Positions 24,719 through 34,107 of a stretch of 64,000 nucleotides of DNA are shown here, one piece after another. The notes beneath the pieces were generated by a model, which did no database searches, was not told the DNA's origin, and saw nothing but the letters and a program-made list of their open reading frames with translations. A program made the translations under genes and the position numbers. The stretch comes from Chthoniobacter sp. (GTDB lineage: Bacteria > Verrucomicrobiota > Verrucomicrobiia > Chthoniobacterales > Chthoniobacteraceae): NCBI GenBank assembly GCA_021414005.1, contig JAIOPH010000011.1:1-64000 (forward strand), read 5' to 3'. The first letter of the stretch is position 1. Each line of letters starts with the position of its first letter.

Positions 24719-25480
24719 TCAGCGGCGCTGGAGCAGCAAGCCCACGGGGCAGTGATCGGAGCCGGTGATGTGCGGGTGAATCGTGGCCGCTTTCAGCCGC
24801 GGACGCAGCGCGGCGGAGCAGAGGAAATAGTCGATGCGCCAACCAATGTTCCGCGCGCGCGCCGAGCCCATCTGGCTCCACCAGGTGTAGTGCCCACCGC
24901 CCGGCTCGAAGACGCGGAAGGTGTCGAGCAGGCCCGCCGCCACGAAGGCGTCGAAGCCCGCGCGCTCCTCCGGGGTGAACCCGTGTGTCTTCACGTTTTC
25001 CTTGGGACGCGCGAGGTCGAGCGCGGTGTGGGCGACGTTCATATCGCCGCAGCAAATGACCGGCTTCTGCACTTCGAGGTTTTTCAGGTGCGCGAGAAAA
25101 TCGCGGTCCCATTGCTGGCGATAGGGCAGCCGCGTCAGTTCCCGTTTCGAGTTGGGCACATAGACGTTCACGAGAAAAAAGTCGGTGTATTCCGCGGTGA
25201 TGACGCGGCCCTCGCGGTCGTGCTCGTCAATACCGATGCCGTTCGTCACCGCGAGTGGCTTCGCGCGGGAAAAAATCGCCGTGCCCGCGTAACCCTTCTT
25301 CTCCGCCGAATTCCAAAACGGCGTGTAGTCCGCAAACTCGCCGGGCAACTCCACATCCGCCGCCGTGGCCTTGGTCTCTTGCAGGCAAAGGATGTCCGGC
25401 TGCTCCGCGGCGATAAATCCTGGCAGGCCCTTTTTCAAAGCCGCGCGGATGCCGTTGACGTTCCAGGAGATGAGTTTCAT
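24719..25480 (-). CDS. xthA: Exodeoxyribonuclease III
   Basis: 253 residues, EEP endonuclease/exonuclease/phosphatase fold. It should cut AP sites and degrade one strand of duplex DNA 3' to 5' in base-excision repair. The motifs are intact: MKLISWNVNGIRAA, DILCLQETKA (metal-binding glutamate), VNVYVPNSK, CCGDMNVAHTALD (catalytic Asp/Asn), and the C-terminal ITGSDHCPVGL with the catalytic Asp-His. I chose the ATG at 25478-25480 rather than 13 codons upstream because family members start right before ISWNVNG. 49 bp separates its stop from the purD start downstream. Confidence 0.96.
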   Translation of the reverse strand: MKLISWNVNGIRAALKKGLPGFIAAEQPDILCLQETKATAADVELPGEFADYTPFWNSAEKKGYAGTAIFSRAKPLAVTNGIGIDEHDREGRVITAEYTDFFLVNVYVPNSKRELTRLPYRQQWDRDFLAHLKNLEVQKPVICCGDMNVAHTALDLARPKENVKTHGFTPEERAGFDAFVAAGLLDTFRVFEPGGGHYTWWSQMGSARARNIGWRIDYFLCSAALRPRLKAATIHPHITGSDHCPVGLLLQRR

Positions 25481-25600
25481 GAGCCGCGCATCCAACCGGA
25501 AAGCGCCGCGTCGAGGCAAGCGCCAGTGGCTGCCTCTTTTCGTCCGCGCGAGACGCCTGTTCAGATTGACGGCAGGCCCTCGTCCGTCCTGCGCGACGTT

Positions 25601-25798
25601 TTACACCGTCTCCCCGCCGCCATCGGCAAAGGCCGACAGGTAGCAGAACTCGACATGGAGTCGCCGCTGGAGATTCATCAATTGCGTATCGAGGCGGTCG
25701 GTGTCCACATGCTCATCGGCATCATCGATCTCCGCGTCTTTCGCTTCGATGGCTTTGATCAGGAAGTCGATGGTCGAGAAATAGAGTTCGCGCTGCAT
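25601..25798 (-). CDS. Small hypothetical protein, possibly part of a decayed gene
   Basis: 65 residues beginning MQRELYFSTIDFLIKAIEAK and continuing EIDDADEHVDTDRL to the C-terminal FCYLSAFADGGGETV. The composition is natural and helical with many acidic residues, unlike a shadow frame. I do not recognise the family. It lies directly downstream of a truncated Uma2-like start in another frame, so this may be a remnant or an independent small gene. Same strand as the exonuclease gene. Low confidence that it is a complete gene. Confidence 0.4.
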   Translation of the reverse strand: MQRELYFSTIDFLIKAIEAKDAEIDDADEHVDTDRLDTQLMNLQRRLHVEFCYLSAFADGGGETV

Positions 25799-25799
25799 G

Positions 25800-26018
25800 G
25801 ACTCGGGAAAAGCAGGACGTGCGCCTGAGTGGCGAGCGATTTGCCAGGCGGTGCTGCCGCCGGTGAGCGCGGACAGCGTGGTGTCTTCCAATCGGGGCCA
25901 TAACGATGATTTCTCCGTCCAGTAATTCGACGCGGTCGCTTTCTTCGAGAATGCCGGCATGGACCAGCTTGTGATATTCCCCAGTGGTGAAACGCCGGGT
26001 TTCCGCATGTGCGATCAT
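25800..26018 (-). pseudogene. Uma2-family (DUF820) endonuclease remnant
   Basis: The frame starting near 26018 (MIAHAETRRFTTGEYHKLVH, then GILEESDRVELLDGEIIVMAPIG) reads like the N-terminus of Uma2-family PD-(D/E)XK proteins. These carry a conserved (R)VELLDGE(I)xxM segment followed by a nuclease core. After RHHAVRAH the similarity decays, and the core metal-binding residues are absent. The usual length is about 190 residues. It is therefore a truncated or frameshifted copy. An in-frame upstream ATG at 26051 is possible. Uma2 genes are often multicopy and short-lived, which fits. Confidence 0.6.
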
Positions 26019-26084
26019 GACGGGGAGGATGTTACGCGCCGGGGGGATCACAACACTCTGCTATGCCGCAACTGCGAGCACCGT

Positions 26085-27746
26085 TCACTGTGTCCCCTCA
26101 TCGACGGCGCCCCCGCCAGGAAGCGGTGCCGGCGCTCCTTTTCCTGCGGCTTCGGCAGGGGCCTTGCCCTTCCAAACGAGCACCTGCTTGTCCGCAAGCA
26201 AGCGCTCCTGAAGTTTGCCGTAGTCCACTTTCTGCACGCTCGTCTTTGCATCAATGGCCAGGGCGGCGGCGGTGCCCGCGGACTGCCCGAGGATCATAAA
26301 GACCGGCTCCATACGAATACTGCCGTAGGCGATGTGCGAAGCGGAAAGGCTGACGGGCACGAACAGGTTTGCGCATTCATTCTCCGCGGGGACGATGCTG
26401 CGATAGCTGATGGGATATGGCGTGGGCGGACGAATCTGCACGTCACCTTCGTTGCGCACCTTCCCGTCGATCACGACGCGCTGACAGTTGTGCGAATCCA
26501 TGTTGTAACTCGCGAGCCCCACGGAATCCTCGGCCTTCCGATGACCCATGCAATCATGCTCGGTCATCACGTAGGGCGAGATCATCCGGCGTCCCTCGCG
26601 AATGTAGAGTTCGTGCGGCCAGCCAGCGGTGTCGGGAAATTCGCCGGGATCCAATCCCCACGCCCGTACTTTCTCGCGCGTCGCGGCGGGCACGGCTTCG
26701 TCATTCGCGGCAAACCACGCGAGGCCCTGCTGATAGAGCACATGATCCTGAAAAATCTTCTCACGCGTTTCATAGTTCGCCTCGGGCCATTCGTAGTTGC
26801 GTCCGATGTTGTCCGTGGAGAACGCACCCTCATTGTTGCAGTCACCGGCGTGGAGCTGGAACGGCGGCTTCGGGTTCTTATTCAAATAGCGTGCGCTCAA
26901 TTCGTACCGTGCGCGTTCATAGCCTGCGGGCTTTGGCCACGGGAGTCGCTCCGCGGCATCGCTCAGGAACATCCGAAAATTGTAAGCCTGCACTTTCTTA
27001 TCGGGCTCGCCAGTCTTGCCGGGTGCTTCCGGCGAAATGCCCCAAACCAAGCCACTCTTCGGGTCGCCTTCGACACGGTACGGATCGGTCGGAACGGTGA
27101 AGTTGTGGCCCTTGTGAAACTGTACACCGTTGATCGTCTCGCCGTATTTCGCGTTTCCTTCCCTCCCGACGTGGTAGCTGACTCCCGCCTTCGCGAACAG
27201 GTCGCCTTCATAGGTGGCATCGACGAACATTTGTGCCCGAAACGTGTTGCCGTTTTCCGTCGTAATCGCCGCGATGCGATTGCCGTCTTTCTTCACCTCC
27301 GCAAGCCGGTGCTCGAAATGGACCTTTACCCCCGCCTCGTCGAGCAACGCGCGAAAGGCGGTTTCCGCTTCGGAGGGCCTGAAGCCCCGCAACTTCCCCA
27401 CACGATCGTAAAACTCGCGCGCAAATCCGCCGATCGCCGCCTGGGTGCCCACGTCCGTCGCGGTCAGCCCGCCGGATGTCATCCCGCCGACGTGTTTGCG
27501 GAACACCACCAGCGCGACCGTCTTTCCCATCCGTTTGGCCTGCACCGCAGCCGAGACGCCGCCCGGCGTGCCGCCGTAAACGCAAACATCCACGCTGATC
27601 GTTTGTGGCGGATTCGCTGCCGGGACCGGGTAGTAGTAGCGCAGGTTGGGCGAGCCTGGCAGCGCATCGGCAGCCGCGGCGCGAAATGAAACGAGCGAGG
27701 CCAACAAACCCGCGTAGGCGCGAAGTCCGGGGAGGGTGATTTTCAT
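26085..27746 (-). CDS. Secreted FAD-dependent oxidoreductase
   Basis: 553 residues. A signal peptide (LLASLVSFRAAAADA) precedes the FAD-binding Rossmann start VDVCVYGGTPGGVSAAVQA, with the GxGxxG-like GGTPGG. KHVGGMTSGGL follows, typical of the PF12831-type FAD oxidoreductase family common in Verrucomicrobia and Planctomycetes. Other family motifs are FVDATYEGDLFAKAGV, SYNMDSHNCQRVV and the C-terminal FAD contact MEPVFMILGQSAGTAAALA. The substrate is unknown; many relatives accompany sugar degradation. The C-terminus ends in a Pro/Gly-rich tail. The start is the ATG at 27744-27746, because the upstream extension overlaps rlmN's 5'-distal end region and lacks family similarity. Confidence 0.88.
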   Translation of the reverse strand: MKITLPGLRAYAGLLASLVSFRAAAADALPGSPNLRYYYPVPAANPPQTISVDVCVYGGTPGGVSAAVQAKRMGKTVALVVFRKHVGGMTSGGLTATDVGTQAAIGGFAREFYDRVGKLRGFRPSEAETAFRALLDEAGVKVHFEHRLAEVKKDGNRIAAITTENGNTFRAQMFVDATYEGDLFAKAGVSYHVGREGNAKYGETINGVQFHKGHNFTVPTDPYRVEGDPKSGLVWGISPEAPGKTGEPDKKVQAYNFRMFLSDAAERLPWPKPAGYERARYELSARYLNKNPKPPFQLHAGDCNNEGAFSTDNIGRNYEWPEANYETREKIFQDHVLYQQGLAWFAANDEAVPAATREKVRAWGLDPGEFPDTAGWPHELYIREGRRMISPYVMTEHDCMGHRKAEDSVGLASYNMDSHNCQRVVIDGKVRNEGDVQIRPPTPYPISYRSIVPAENECANLFVPVSLSASHIAYGSIRMEPVFMILGQSAGTAAALAIDAKTSVQKVDYGKLQERLLADKQVLVWKGKAPAEAAGKGAPAPLPGGGAVDEGTQ

Positions 27747-27823
27747 GCGTCGCAGGCTATTGGATACGTCGCCCTGCTCAATCGGGAAAACGCTGCGGCG
27801 CTCTGGCAAACGCTGATTTGAGA

Positions 27824-28909
27824 TCAACCCGCGTCGCGGTCCGCACCCGCCGGCAGCGCCTGCCGCCGGAGTTGCCCACACGCGGCGGCGATGTCGTGGC
27901 CTTTTTCCCGGCGGAGTGTGGCGGGGATGCGGGCGGCGGTGAGCACGGCCATGAAGGCATCCTGTCGTGCCTCGCTCGGGCGCTTCCAGTCGAGGCCTTC
28001 GACTTTGTTGTAGGGGATGCAGTTGACCTTCACACCCTGCACTTGGCGCGCCACGCGGACGAGCGCGGCGGCGTCCTCGGGGCGGTCGTTCACGCCTTCG
28101 ATGAGGATGTATTCAAACGTGAGCCACTGCTTTTTCCGCAAAGTGTAATAGGCGCAGGCCTCGAGCAGCACGGCGAGCGGGTATTTGCGGTTCACGGGCA
28201 TGATTTGCGAGCGCACTTCGTCGGTCGCGCCGTGGAGCGAAATGGCGAGCCGGACCTGAAGCGGCTGCTCGGCGAGTTCGCGAATCTGCGGCGCGAGGCC
28301 GCTGGTGGAAATGGTGATGTGCCGCGCACCGAGATGCACGCCCCACGGTGCGTTGATGATGGTGACGGCGCGCATGAGGTTCGCAAAGTTTGCGAGCGGT
28401 TCGCCCATGCCCATGAAGACGATATTGTTGATCTTCTCGCCGCTCAGCTCCTCGACGCGGAGCACCTGCTCGACGATCTCGCCCGCAGACAAATTGCGGC
28501 TCCACCCATCGAGCCCGCTCGCGCAGAATTTGCAGCCGTAGGCGCAGCCGACCTGTGTGGAAATGCAGAGCGTCCGCCGGTCGCTGGCTTCACCGTAGAG
28601 CGCGGGCGATGCAGGGATGAGCACCGACTCGATGAGCGCGCCGTCACCGAGTTGGAAGAGGTATTTCAGCGTGGTGTCCTTCGAGCCGAGCGTGCGCACG
28701 GGCTGCACGTCGTCGAAGGTGAACTCCGCCGCGAGCTGCGAGCGCAGGGCCGCCGGGAGGTCACTCATTGCCGCGAAGGATTTCGCGCGCTTCTCATAGA
28801 GCCACTGCATCACCTGCTTCGCGCGATACCCCGGCTGCCCGAGCGCGGTGAGCCGCGCACCGAGTTCGTCGAGCGTGAGGGATTTGATGTGGAGCGGGGC
28901 GTCGGGCAA
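27824..28909 (-). CDS. rlmN: 23S rRNA (adenine-2503-C2)-methyltransferase / dual tRNA A37 enzyme
   Basis: 361 residues, radical-SAM. The [4Fe-4S] motif is CAYGCKFC. The GMGEPLANF glycine-rich loop, ISLHGATDEVRSQIMP and the methyl-carrying C-terminal cysteine in AAACGQLR are all present. It methylates C2 of A2503 in 23S rRNA and probably A37 in tRNAs, by the two-cysteine mechanism. The N-terminal domain (LGQPGYRAKQVMQWLYEKR) is complete. It is on the minus strand, upstream of the FAD oxidoreductase, with a gap of about 77 bp, so a shared transcript is possible. Confidence 0.97.
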   Translation of the reverse strand: MPDAPLHIKSLTLDELGARLTALGQPGYRAKQVMQWLYEKRAKSFAAMSDLPAALRSQLAAEFTFDDVQPVRTLGSKDTTLKYLFQLGDGALIESVLIPASPALYGEASDRRTLCISTQVGCAYGCKFCASGLDGWSRNLSAGEIVEQVLRVEELSGEKINNIVFMGMGEPLANFANLMRAVTIINAPWGVHLGARHITISTSGLAPQIRELAEQPLQVRLAISLHGATDEVRSQIMPVNRKYPLAVLLEACAYYTLRKKQWLTFEYILIEGVNDRPEDAAALVRVARQVQGVKVNCIPYNKVEGLDWKRPSEARQDAFMAVLTAARIPATLRREKGHDIAAACGQLRRQALPAGADRDAG

Positions 28910-28938
28910 AGCGGTGGCGGTGGGCCGCTACCTATCCG

Positions 28939-29838
28939 CTAGACTGGCTCCACGTCCACCACGGCGATGGTGATGTTGTCCTTTCCCCCGGCCTCCATGG
29001 TCGCGGCGAAAAGCGCCGAGACCGCCGCCGCTGCTGAGCGGTGAGGGCGCATCGTATCTGCGATCTCCGCCGTGGGCAGCATGTCGGTGAGCCCGTCGCT
29101 GCAAACGACAAAGCGGGTGCGCTCGCGGACTTGCAGCGGCTGGATGTGGACCTCGATTTCCTCCACGACCTCGCGCCCGCCGATGGCCTGGGTGAGCGCG
29201 TGGAGAAAGCCGGGACGCTTGCCCTCGCTGCGTTCGAGAAGCCCCTGATCGATGAGATCCTCGGCCTCGGAGTCGTCGCGCGTGAGCTGGATGAGCGTGC
29301 CGTTTTCCACCCGGTAAACGCGTGAGTCGCCGACGTGGAATGTGAAAAGCCCGCGCCCGCCGCACCCCAGACCGGCGACAGTCGCGCCCATGGCGGCAAA
29401 GTCGCGGTCCTTTTTTCCGCGCTCGCAAAGGTGGCGGTTCAGGCGGCGCAGGAGGTCGGTAATGCTGTGCGGGGTCACGCGCTTGCAGCCGGCGAGCGCG
29501 CTGACCACGGCCTGGCTGGCTTCCGCACCGCCGCGGTGCCCGCCGATGCCGTCGGAAACCGCGACCATCCACGGGCTCGCAGCCACGCGAATCGCGGCCG
29601 GGGTGTCGAGGCTGCCGTCGGAGAGAATGGTGCCGGCGAGGCAGGAGTCTTCGTTCATCCGGCGCACTTTCCCGGTGTGGCAAATCCAGGCGCCATTCAC
29701 GGAGCAGTGCAGGGACGTGGGCAGCGCGGGCGCGGGCGCGGGGGGGGGGACTGGCGCGATGGTGGCGAGCGCGGGCGGCGGCGGAGGAGGGGCGATCGGT
29801 GCGCTTCTCCTCGGGGGGAGTGGTTGGCTGGAAGGCAT
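28939..29838 (-). CDS. PP2C-type Ser/Thr protein phosphatase with Pro-rich N-terminus
   Basis: 299 residues. The metal-binding motifs of PPM/PP2C phosphatases are all visible: KVRRMNEDSC, VAVSDGIGGHRGGAEAS, FHVGDSRVYR, VVCSDGLTDML and GGKDNITIAVVDV. It dephosphorylates Ser/Thr residues in the cytoplasm; no kinase gene is visible nearby. The first 45 residues form a Pro/Ala-rich low-complexity segment containing a run of ten C (G10 on the plus strand, 29740-29749). Slippage there would shift the frame upstream of the whole catalytic domain. The ATG at 29836-29838 is chosen; the extended upstream frame overlaps the divergent cysE promoter region. Confidence 0.9.
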   Translation of the reverse strand: MPSSQPLPPRRSAPIAPPPPPPALATIAPVPPPAPAPALPTSLHCSVNGAWICHTGKVRRMNEDSCLAGTILSDGSLDTPAAIRVAASPWMVAVSDGIGGHRGGAEASQAVVSALAGCKRVTPHSITDLLRRLNRHLCERGKKDRDFAAMGATVAGLGCGGRGLFTFHVGDSRVYRVENGTLIQLTRDDSEAEDLIDQGLLERSEGKRPGFLHALTQAIGGREVVEEIEVHIQPLQVRERTRFVVCSDGLTDMLPTAEIADTMRPHRSAAAAVSALFAATMEAGGKDNITIAVVDVEPV

Positions 29839-29975
29839 GGGTTCGGCGGCAGACTGTGGCGAGTTTGTTCCGGCTTTCAAGCGCGGGTCGTGCCGGCTGG
29901 GAGCGGGTGCGGGGTTTGGCACCGCCCGCGCTCTCGCATTGCGCGGACTGGCGAAGCCCGATACCTCCATCCGCC

Positions 29976-30890
29976 ATGGAAAAGGACTTCGGCCAAATCA
30001 CCGACGCCATTCTCGCCTCCTACACCACGGGCGGCGGGATGAATAACATCGACGGCTCGAACCTCCCGTCGAAGCGCACTCTCGCGACGATCTGCGAAGA
30101 CTTGCTCCAGCTTCTTTTCCCCGGCTTCCACGATGCCGAGCCCATCCACTCAAAGGATCTTCGCCGCGTCACCGCGCACCGCCTTTTCAGCATCGCCGAC
30201 CGGCTCGGCGCGGAGGTCTGCAAAAGCCTGCGCCTCGGCGAACCTGACTGCCCGCAGGCCCGCGCGGCTGAGATCGTGGAGCAGTTTCTCTGCACGATCC
30301 CGCATGTCCGCGCCCAGCTCGCCACGGATGTCTCGGCCGCCTTCGATGGCGACCCCGCCGCCGGCGGCTTCGATGAAATCATCCTCTCGTATCCCTACCT
30401 CGAAGCCATCGCCATCCAGCGCTGCGCGCACCTGCTCTACTGCCATCAGCTCCCGCTCATCCCGCGCATGATGACGGAGTGGGCGCACTCCCGCACCGGC
30501 ATCGACATCCATCCCGGCGCGAACATCGCCTCGCATTTTTTCATCGACCACGGCACCGGCGTCGTCATCGGCGAGACCGCCGTCATCGGCTCGCATGTGA
30601 AGATGTACCAAGGCGTCTCCCTCGTCGCACGCTCGCTTGCCGGCGGCCAGCAGCTCAAGGGTGTGAAGCGGCATCCGACCGTCGAGGATCACGTCACCAT
30701 CTACGCCGGCACCACCATCATCGGCGGCGACACCGTCATCGGCACCGGCTCGACCATCGGCGCGAACGTCTTCCTCACCCACAGCGTGCCCCCGCGCTCG
30801 CTGGTCGTGTACGAGGAGAATTCGCTGCGCATCGTGGACAAGGATCAGGACCGGCGTCGGGAGGCGTGTGTGGCGGATTGGGTGATTTAG
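29976..30890 (+). CDS. cysE: Serine O-acetyltransferase
   Basis: 304 residues. It makes O-acetylserine from serine and acetyl-CoA, the first step of cysteine synthesis. The N-terminal helical SATase domain contains FLCTIPHVRAQLATDV and YPYLEAIAIQRCAHLLY. The left-handed beta-helix follows: SRTGIDIHPGANIASHFFID (catalytic-type histidine in HPGA and FIDH), GVVIGETAVIGSHVKMYQGV, KRHPTVEDHVTIYAGTTIIG and HSVPP. Length and order match the longer, plant-like or EpsC-type SATs. The start ATG at 29976 is used because the upstream frame lies in the divergent phosphatase leader. It leads the sulfur mobilisation cluster. Confidence 0.93.
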   Translation: MEKDFGQITDAILASYTTGGGMNNIDGSNLPSKRTLATICEDLLQLLFPGFHDAEPIHSKDLRRVTAHRLFSIADRLGAEVCKSLRLGEPDCPQARAAEIVEQFLCTIPHVRAQLATDVSAAFDGDPAAGGFDEIILSYPYLEAIAIQRCAHLLYCHQLPLIPRMMTEWAHSRTGIDIHPGANIASHFFIDHGTGVVIGETAVIGSHVKMYQGVSLVARSLAGGQQLKGVKRHPTVEDHVTIYAGTTIIGGDTVIGTGSTIGANVFLTHSVPPRSLVVYEENSLRIVDKDQDRRREACVADWVI

Positions 30891-30908
30891 GAAAGGGAGC
30901 AACTCGCC

Positions 30909-31424
30909 GTGGATGCGATCACCATCATCTCAGGCATCATGCTCGCGGGTGCTCTGATTGTTTTGTACGGACCGCGTTTAGGGGCCGCGCTCAAGATTCC
31001 GCTTTTTGTCAGGTGGAGCAACCGCCAGGCGGAAAGGGAGAGGATCAAGAAACAGCGGTATTCCATCAGGTTCGATGCCGACGCGATTACGGTCGTTGAT
31101 TTGAGGGATACAAACAGCAATCCGCTCAACATTGGATGGAAGGCAATCGACCGGCTTACCATGTTCAAGCGCGATATCTTCTCCGTTGACCTAATTTGCC
31201 TGTTCATCGAGTTCTCTGGCGACTGCGTCATCGAGTTCGACGAGGACATGGAGGGATGGAAAGCGTTCATCGACGCTTTGCCTCATCACCTGTCAGGTTG
31301 CAAACCGTCGGAGGAGTGGTTTTTCGACGTTGCATTCCCGGCCTTTGCCGCGAATCCGAATGAAATCTATCGGCGGCAGACTCCCAGCGAGATTACCATT
31401 CGGTCCGACATGGGGCAGCCATGA
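30909..31424 (+). CDS. Hypothetical membrane-anchored protein of foreign composition
   Basis: 171 residues, starting with GTG. One N-terminal hydrophobic helix (AITIISGIMLAGALIVLYG) is followed by a cytoplasmic region rich in aromatic residues, with YSIRFDADAITVVDLRDTNS, FSVDLICLFIEFSGDCVIEF and EEWFFDVAFPAFAANPNEIY. G+C content and codon use are clearly lower than in neighbours, suggesting transfer. Its last four bases overlap the desulfurase start (ATGA), and it lies 18 bp after cysE, so it is inserted cleanly into an operon. Similar short proteins of this look are often immunity-type. Function not identified. Confidence 0.6.
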   Translation: MDAITIISGIMLAGALIVLYGPRLGAALKIPLFVRWSNRQAERERIKKQRYSIRFDADAITVVDLRDTNSNPLNIGWKAIDRLTMFKRDIFSVDLICLFIEFSGDCVIEFDEDMEGWKAFIDALPHHLSGCKPSEEWFFDVAFPAFAANPNEIYRRQTPSEITIRSDMGQP

Positions 31425-32560
31425 TCTACCTCGACTACAACGCTACCACCCCGCTCGCGCCCGAGGTTTTCGACGCGATGCGGCCGTATCTGGAGCGGCA
31501 CTTTGGCAACCCCTCGAGCATCCACGCCGCTGGGCGCGAGGCGCGGGCGGCTATCGACGATTCGCGTGACCGGCTGGCCGGGCTGCTCGGGGCAAAACCG
31601 CATGAAATCATCTTCACCGGCGGCGGCACCGAGTCGGACAACCTGGCCATCATCGGCCTCGCGCGGGCGAACGCGGCGCGCGGCAGGCATCTCATCACCT
31701 GCGCCACCGAGCACCACGCGGTGCTCCAGGCATTCGAGCATCTGGAGAAAAAGGAAGGCTTCCGCGTGACGTGGTTGCCGGTGGACGGGCGCGGGCACAT
31801 CGACCTCGACCAACTCGCCGGCACCCTCACGCCGGAGACCACGCTCGTTTCCATCATGTCGGCGAACAACGAGACCGGCACCCTCCAGCCGGTCCGCGAA
31901 ATCGCCGCGCTCTGCCGCACTCGCGGCGTCCTTTTCCACAGCGACGCCATCCAGTCCTTCGGCAAGGAACCGCTCGCCGCGCGCGACTTCGACGCCCTCT
32001 CGCTCACCGCCCACAAATTCCACGGCCCCAAAGGCGCGGGCCTGCTCTTCCTCGGCGCGGGCCACAGCATCGAGAGCCTTCAGCACGGCGGCTCGCACGA
32101 AAACCAGCGCCGCCCCGGCACCGAGAATACCGCCGCCATCGTCGGCCTCGCCCGCGCCGCCGAACTCGCCCTCGCGACGATGGACGTCGAGCGCCCGCGC
32201 CAGGCCGCGCTCCGCGACCGGCTCTGGCAGGGCATCCGCGCCACCTGCCCCACCGCCGTCCGCAACGGCGACCCCGACCGCACCCTCGCGAACACGCTCA
32301 ACGTCAGCTTCCCCGGCCTCGACGGCGAAAGCCTGCTCATCAACCTCGACCTCGCCGGCATTTGCGCCTCCAGCGGCTCCGCCTGCATGGTCGGATCGAT
32401 CCTGCCGTCGCACGTCCTCCTCGCCATGGGCGTCGCCCCCGACCTTGCCCGCGCCACCGTCCGCTTTTCGCTCGGCAAAGAAACCACCACCGCTGAAATC
32501 GAAACCGCCATCAGCAGCCTGCCGGAAATCTTCGCGCGCCTTGCGCCCGCAGAGATTTAG
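31421..32560 (+). CDS. iscS: Cysteine desulfurase, class I (IscS/NifS-like)
   Basis: 379 residues, PLP-dependent. It removes sulfur from cysteine to give a persulfide. The PLP lysine is in SLTAHKFHGPKGAGLL. The persulfide cysteine is in the long C-terminal loop SSGSACMVGSI, a class I feature. The N-terminal MIYLDYNATTPLAPEVFDAM and the GTENTAAIVGLARA substrate loop are standard. It overlaps the preceding gene by four bases and leads into the MoeB-rhodanese gene. A class II enzyme (sufS) follows 2.6 kb later, so the cluster has two desulfurases. One may serve Fe-S assembly, the other thiolation or sulfur-carrier chemistry; that division is inferred. Confidence 0.94.
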   Translation: MIYLDYNATTPLAPEVFDAMRPYLERHFGNPSSIHAAGREARAAIDDSRDRLAGLLGAKPHEIIFTGGGTESDNLAIIGLARANAARGRHLITCATEHHAVLQAFEHLEKKEGFRVTWLPVDGRGHIDLDQLAGTLTPETTLVSIMSANNETGTLQPVREIAALCRTRGVLFHSDAIQSFGKEPLAARDFDALSLTAHKFHGPKGAGLLFLGAGHSIESLQHGGSHENQRRPGTENTAAIVGLARAAELALATMDVERPRQAALRDRLWQGIRATCPTAVRNGDPDRTLANTLNVSFPGLDGESLLINLDLAGICASSGSACMVGSILPSHVLLAMGVAPDLARATVRFSLGKETTTAEIETAISSLPEIFARLAPAEI

Positions 32561-32631
32561 CCGCGGCGGGTTATGTCACGCGGCTGTCTTGGCAAACCGC
32601 AGGGGCGTGCTTAAGGTGCGCTCCCTTTTTT

Positions 32632-33825
<1,194 letters not shown>

Positions 33826-33852
33826 GCGCCTCCGACCGCTGGCCGCGCTCCC

Positions 33853-34107
33853 ATGATCTCCGACGAACTGCTCACGCTGCTCTGCTGCCCGGAAACGCGG
33901 CAGCCGCTGGCCGCAGCCCCGTCGGAGTTGGTGGCGAAACTCGAAGCACAGCGCGCGGCGGGAAAGCTGATCAATCGGGCCGGCCAGCCGCTTTCGGAGC
34001 CGATCACCGAGGGACTGTTGCGCGCGGATGGCGCGGCGTTTTTTCCGATGAGCGACGGCATCCCACTGCTCACGCCCGACGACGCCGTGCTGCTCCCGCC
34101 GCCATGA
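33853..34107 (+). CDS. Trm112-like small zinc-finger-type protein
   Basis: 84 residues: MISDELLTLLCCPETRQPL at the start and AFFPMSDGIPLLTPDDAVLL at the end, the pattern of Trm112/YcaR (UPF0434). In eukaryotes and archaea Trm112 activates methyltransferases; the bacterial role is unclear. The CxxC-type pair is reduced to adjacent cysteines (LCCPE), and no second pair is visible, so zinc binding is doubtful. It overlaps sufS by four bases (ATGA), making it part of the sulfur operon. Confidence 0.75.
   Translation: MISDELLTLLCCPETRQPLAAAPSELVAKLEAQRAAGKLINRAGQPLSEPITEGLLRADGAAFFPMSDGIPLLTPDDAVLLPPP

Noticed and set aside
25601..26051. Intact Uma2 endonuclease
   Set aside because: Only the N-terminal motif is seen; the nuclease core is absent and the frame decays.
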